A stretch of 64,000 nt of DNA, taken from Thermophilibacter provencensis (GTDB lineage: Bacteria; Actinomycetota; Coriobacteriia; Coriobacteriales; Atopobiaceae). The notes beneath the pieces were generated by a model. It was given only the letters and a program-made list of their open reading frames with translations, did no database searches and had not been told where the DNA came from. Location: the NCBI RefSeq assembly GCF_900128445.1, contig NZ_LT671417.1, positions 877,547 through 941,546 on the forward strand. Reading direction: 5' to 3'. Below are positions 62,003-64,000 of this stretch, piece by piece (position 1 is the stretch's first letter; each line of letters begins with the position of its first letter). A program made the translations under genes and the position numbers.

Positions 62003-63517
62003 ATGCCGGCTATAACAAGCGACGAGGAGCTGGCCCGCGCGATAGACCGCATGAGGGCGGCGGGTACAGACGTCGCAGAGTACGAGCTCAAGGCATCAGT
62101 TGACGATCTGCCCAAAAGTACCGCGGAGACAATGTCGGCGTTCGCAAACACCGCGGGCGGGACGATAATCTTGGGCGTGCGCGAGTCTCGTGGGTTCCAC
62201 CCGGCAAAGGGGTTCGTTCCAAAAACCATCCAGGCCAAGTGCGCGCAGACGGCTCGCGAAGAGGTCTCACCGCCCATCGCGTCCGATATTCGCGTCCTGA
62301 TGTTTGAGGGCGCGCCCGTAGTCGTTGCGAACATCCCTGAGGCATCCGCCAGACAAAAGCCCTGCTACGTCCGCAGACTGGGCCAGCGCAACGGCTCGTA
62401 CATCCGCACCGGAGACGGTGACCACAAGATGACACCATACGAGATAGACCGCTTCATCGAAAATCAGCTCAGGAGCGCTCGAAACGACGTAGCAATAGTG
62501 CGCGAGGCAACCATTGACGACCTCGACGCCGAGCTTCTCTCCAGCTGGCTGGCAGCGGAGCGCAGCTCCTCGTTTGGGAGGGCGGATGCGGTCGACGATT
62601 GCACGCTGCTTGCTAACCGCCGAGTGATTGCCGCCGATGAGGACGGGACGCTTCGGCCTACGCTCGCGGGACTCATGGCGCTCGGAAACTTTCCCCAAAA
62701 GTACTTCCCAAGGATGAACGTCGTGTTCTCGTGCTACCCGCAAAGCGAGAAGGGCGTCCTGTCACCGCAGGGGAAGCGGTTCGAAGACATCGCCAATCTC
62801 GATGGACCCATACCCCAGATGATCGTTGACGCTTTGCGGGCGGTCTCTCGCAACATCAAGCACGGGGCCATCGTCAAGGGCGCTCTCAGGGAGGACGTCC
62901 CCGATTATCCGCTCGATGCCATACGTGAGGCCGTGGCGAACGCGCTCATGCATCGGGACTACTCTTTCGACGGCCAGGGCGAGCCCGTTATGATTGACCT
63001 TTACCCGGACCGTCTTGAGATCAGCAACCCCGGTGGCCTCTACGGGTCGCTCACGGTTGACCAGCTCGGACAACGTGGCGGAACTGCGTCGCGCAACCAG
63101 GCCCTGTCGCGAATACTCGAAGAGGTCCCGTATACCGACATAGACGGTCGGCGCGGGCACGTCGTCGAGAACCGGGGTACGGGGTATCCCATCATCCGCA
63201 GTGCGCTCGCTGATGCCCTCATGGACAAGCCCATCATAGACAACGGGCTCGACGGGTTCCGCATCATCTTCCGACACCGCAGCATGACAGAGCAGGAGAG
63301 TACAAGTTACACCAGGGGCAACGTTCGTGAGGCGGTCCTCGACTTCATCTCGGCGAGGGAGAGCGTGAGCACCTCCGAGATTGCGCGTGCGGCCGGTGTT
63401 TCTAACAAGACGGCGCGCGGTTACATCAACGAACTCATTGCTGAGGGCATCGTGGAAGGTCTCGGCTCTCAGAACAGCCCCAAGAGGAGATATCGTCTGG
63501 CGGGCAAGAGGGGCTGA
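62003..63517 (+). CDS. AlbA_2 (Schlafen-like) / GHKL ATPase / winged-helix protein
   Basis: A 504-residue protein of COG2865 type. The N-terminal AlbA_2 domain has YELKASVDDLPK, SAFANTAGGTIILGV and a glycine-rich RNGSYIRTGD. The centre has GHKL-ATPase-like REAVANALMHRDYS and a G-rich ENRGTGYPII. The C-terminal 60 residues hold a winged helix (VSTSEIARAAGVSNKTARGY). Roles in transcription control or phage defence are reported for relatives; neither is shown here. GC is clearly lower than in the element. The gene is bracketed by two related inverted repeats. Confidence 0.82.
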   Translation: MPAITSDEELARAIDRMRAAGTDVAEYELKASVDDLPKSTAETMSAFANTAGGTIILGVRESRGFHPAKGFVPKTIQAKCAQTAREEVSPPIASDIRVLMFEGAPVVVANIPEASARQKPCYVRRLGQRNGSYIRTGDGDHKMTPYEIDRFIENQLRSARNDVAIVREATIDDLDAELLSSWLAAERSSSFGRADAVDDCTLLANRRVIAADEDGTLRPTLAGLMALGNFPQKYFPRMNVVFSCYPQSEKGVLSPQGKRFEDIANLDGPIPQMIVDALRAVSRNIKHGAIVKGALREDVPDYPLDAIREAVANALMHRDYSFDGQGEPVMIDLYPDRLEISNPGGLYGSLTVDQLGQRGGTASRNQALSRILEEVPYTDIDGRRGHVVENRGTGYPIIRSALADALMDKPIIDNGLDGFRIIFRHRSMTEQESTSYTRGNVREAVLDFISARESVSTSEIARAAGVSNKTARGYINELIAEGIVEGLGSQNSPKRRYRLAGKRG

Positions 63518-63538
63518 CTATAACAGTTAGAGGGCAGT

Positions 63539-63590
63539 GGCTACTGTGGAAGCTACTTAGGAAGCCTGCTTCCACACTTCCACAGTAGCC
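63539..63590. repeat. Inverted repeat downstream of the AlbA_2 gene
   Basis: GGCTACTGTGGAAG and CTTCCACAGTAGCC are perfect 14-bp arms. Both arms share ACTGTGGAA/TTCCACAGTAGCC with the repeat at 61879-61946. It may be a terminator, a regulator site or one end of a mobile cassette. Confidence 0.75.
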
Positions 63591-63620
63591 CGGGTATTCC
63601 TCCAGCGGTCGAACCGCGTG

Positions 63621-64000
63621 TCAAGCCGTTCGCCACGTGGTTGTCCTTGATTTGGGGCTAAAGGACAAAATGCGTGCCCAGTCAGTCCCTGTCCGTGCGG
63701 TATGGCTCGGCATGATGAAGCCCTGACCACACGATGGCGTCTCCCCATCGAGGAACGGTTCCTTCGAGTTTCTCTTGGGGGCAAGCCTCTCATAGACGGC
63801 CTTGGTTGAGGTGTCCGTGGGCATCGTGCGCAGCATCTCCGAAGTGGGCAGCGCCTTCGCGAGGCCGTCTCCCCGTTGGACATCACGACCTCAGGGGCCG
63901 CCATGCGGCCCATTGGCGATGCCCGTGCACGAGAGTTCTCGGAGCGCGTGAGGTGCCACCCCAGGACGTGATCGTCGTCCGAGGCGATGAGCACCGCCGC
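63621..64000 (-). pseudogene. Frameshifted transposase-like remnant, runs off the window
   Basis: The first frame reads HVLGWHLTRSENSRA, then PEVVMSNG, recalling DDE transposases of the IS1249/IS256 type (usual VVVSDGG). A missing base in the G run at about 63873 shifts the frame to DGLAKALPTSEM and ends at 63621. The part after LAKAL does not look like transposase. The start lies outside the window. Confidence 0.5.

Overview
The window is very GC-rich, mixed-strand and gene-dense. Gene families, operon style and codon use point to an actinobacterium of the class Coriobacteriia (the Collinsella/Olsenella/Eggerthella group). This is inferred from the families seen; no rRNA or species marker is present. 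Most of the window (about 590-61600) reads as one integrative and conjugative element (ICE) or mobilisable island abutting an initiator tRNA-Met gene (61619-61695, minus). No integrase is visible, so the far end lies outside the window.

Layout. (1) 1-676 is a perfect spacer-less inverted repeat, probably a contig-end artefact. (2) 590-3822 (+) is the mobilisation module: a conserved ICE protein, hairpins that may be oriT, MobC, a MobA/VirD2-type relaxase and two small genes. (3) 3958-8797 (+) is a lantibiotic-immunity-type ABC transporter (LanF/E/G-like), a YxeA-like protein and a two-component system. (4) 8802-10172 (-) is a methyltransferase and a TetR regulator with matching operators. (5) 10294-14586 (-) is a MacB-type ABC transporter with its own two-component system. 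(6) 14876-17813 (+) is a YtrA-type GntR regulator, an ABC ATPase, two paralogous permeases and a 30-residue membrane protein. (7) 18095-21150 is a damaged module holding an ABC ATPase fused to a RelB/DinJ antitoxin-like domain, its permease, a response-regulator stump and other fragments. (8) 21508-29061 holds a DUF4313 protein, a heterodimeric ABC exporter pair with a TetR regulator, a MATE transporter, a CD3324-like protein and a HEPN-like protein. (9) 29535-38366 and 39513-47416 are two related but rearranged clusters, each with a DtxR/MntR-type regulator, a heterodimeric ABC pair, an AraC regulator and an ECF-type importer (double ATPase, T protein, MptD-like S component). (10) 47774-61202 (-) is the type IV secretion and element-maintenance module: surface protein, VirB6-like, cell-wall hydrolase, VirB4, PrgI, Maff2-like, VirD4, PcfB, DnaC-like loader and three DNA-binding proteins. 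(11) Past the tRNA, GC falls and there is an AlbA_2/ATPase-fold protein bracketed by two related inverted repeats, then a decayed transposase.

How it fits together. The two arms encode DNA processing and transfer, and share a palindromic operator. The 44 kb between is a stack of self-contained cargo modules, each a transporter plus its own regulator, aimed at antimicrobial-peptide resistance, drug export and probably metal or metallophore uptake. Hairpins with a conserved loop sit at five module borders. The least familiar item is the RelB-ABC fusion with a perfect 17-bp palindrome directly before its ribosome binding site. Two sequence-quality flags matter: the fold-back at the left edge and a 33-bp stretch at 39376 closely resembling an Illumina Nextera adapter.
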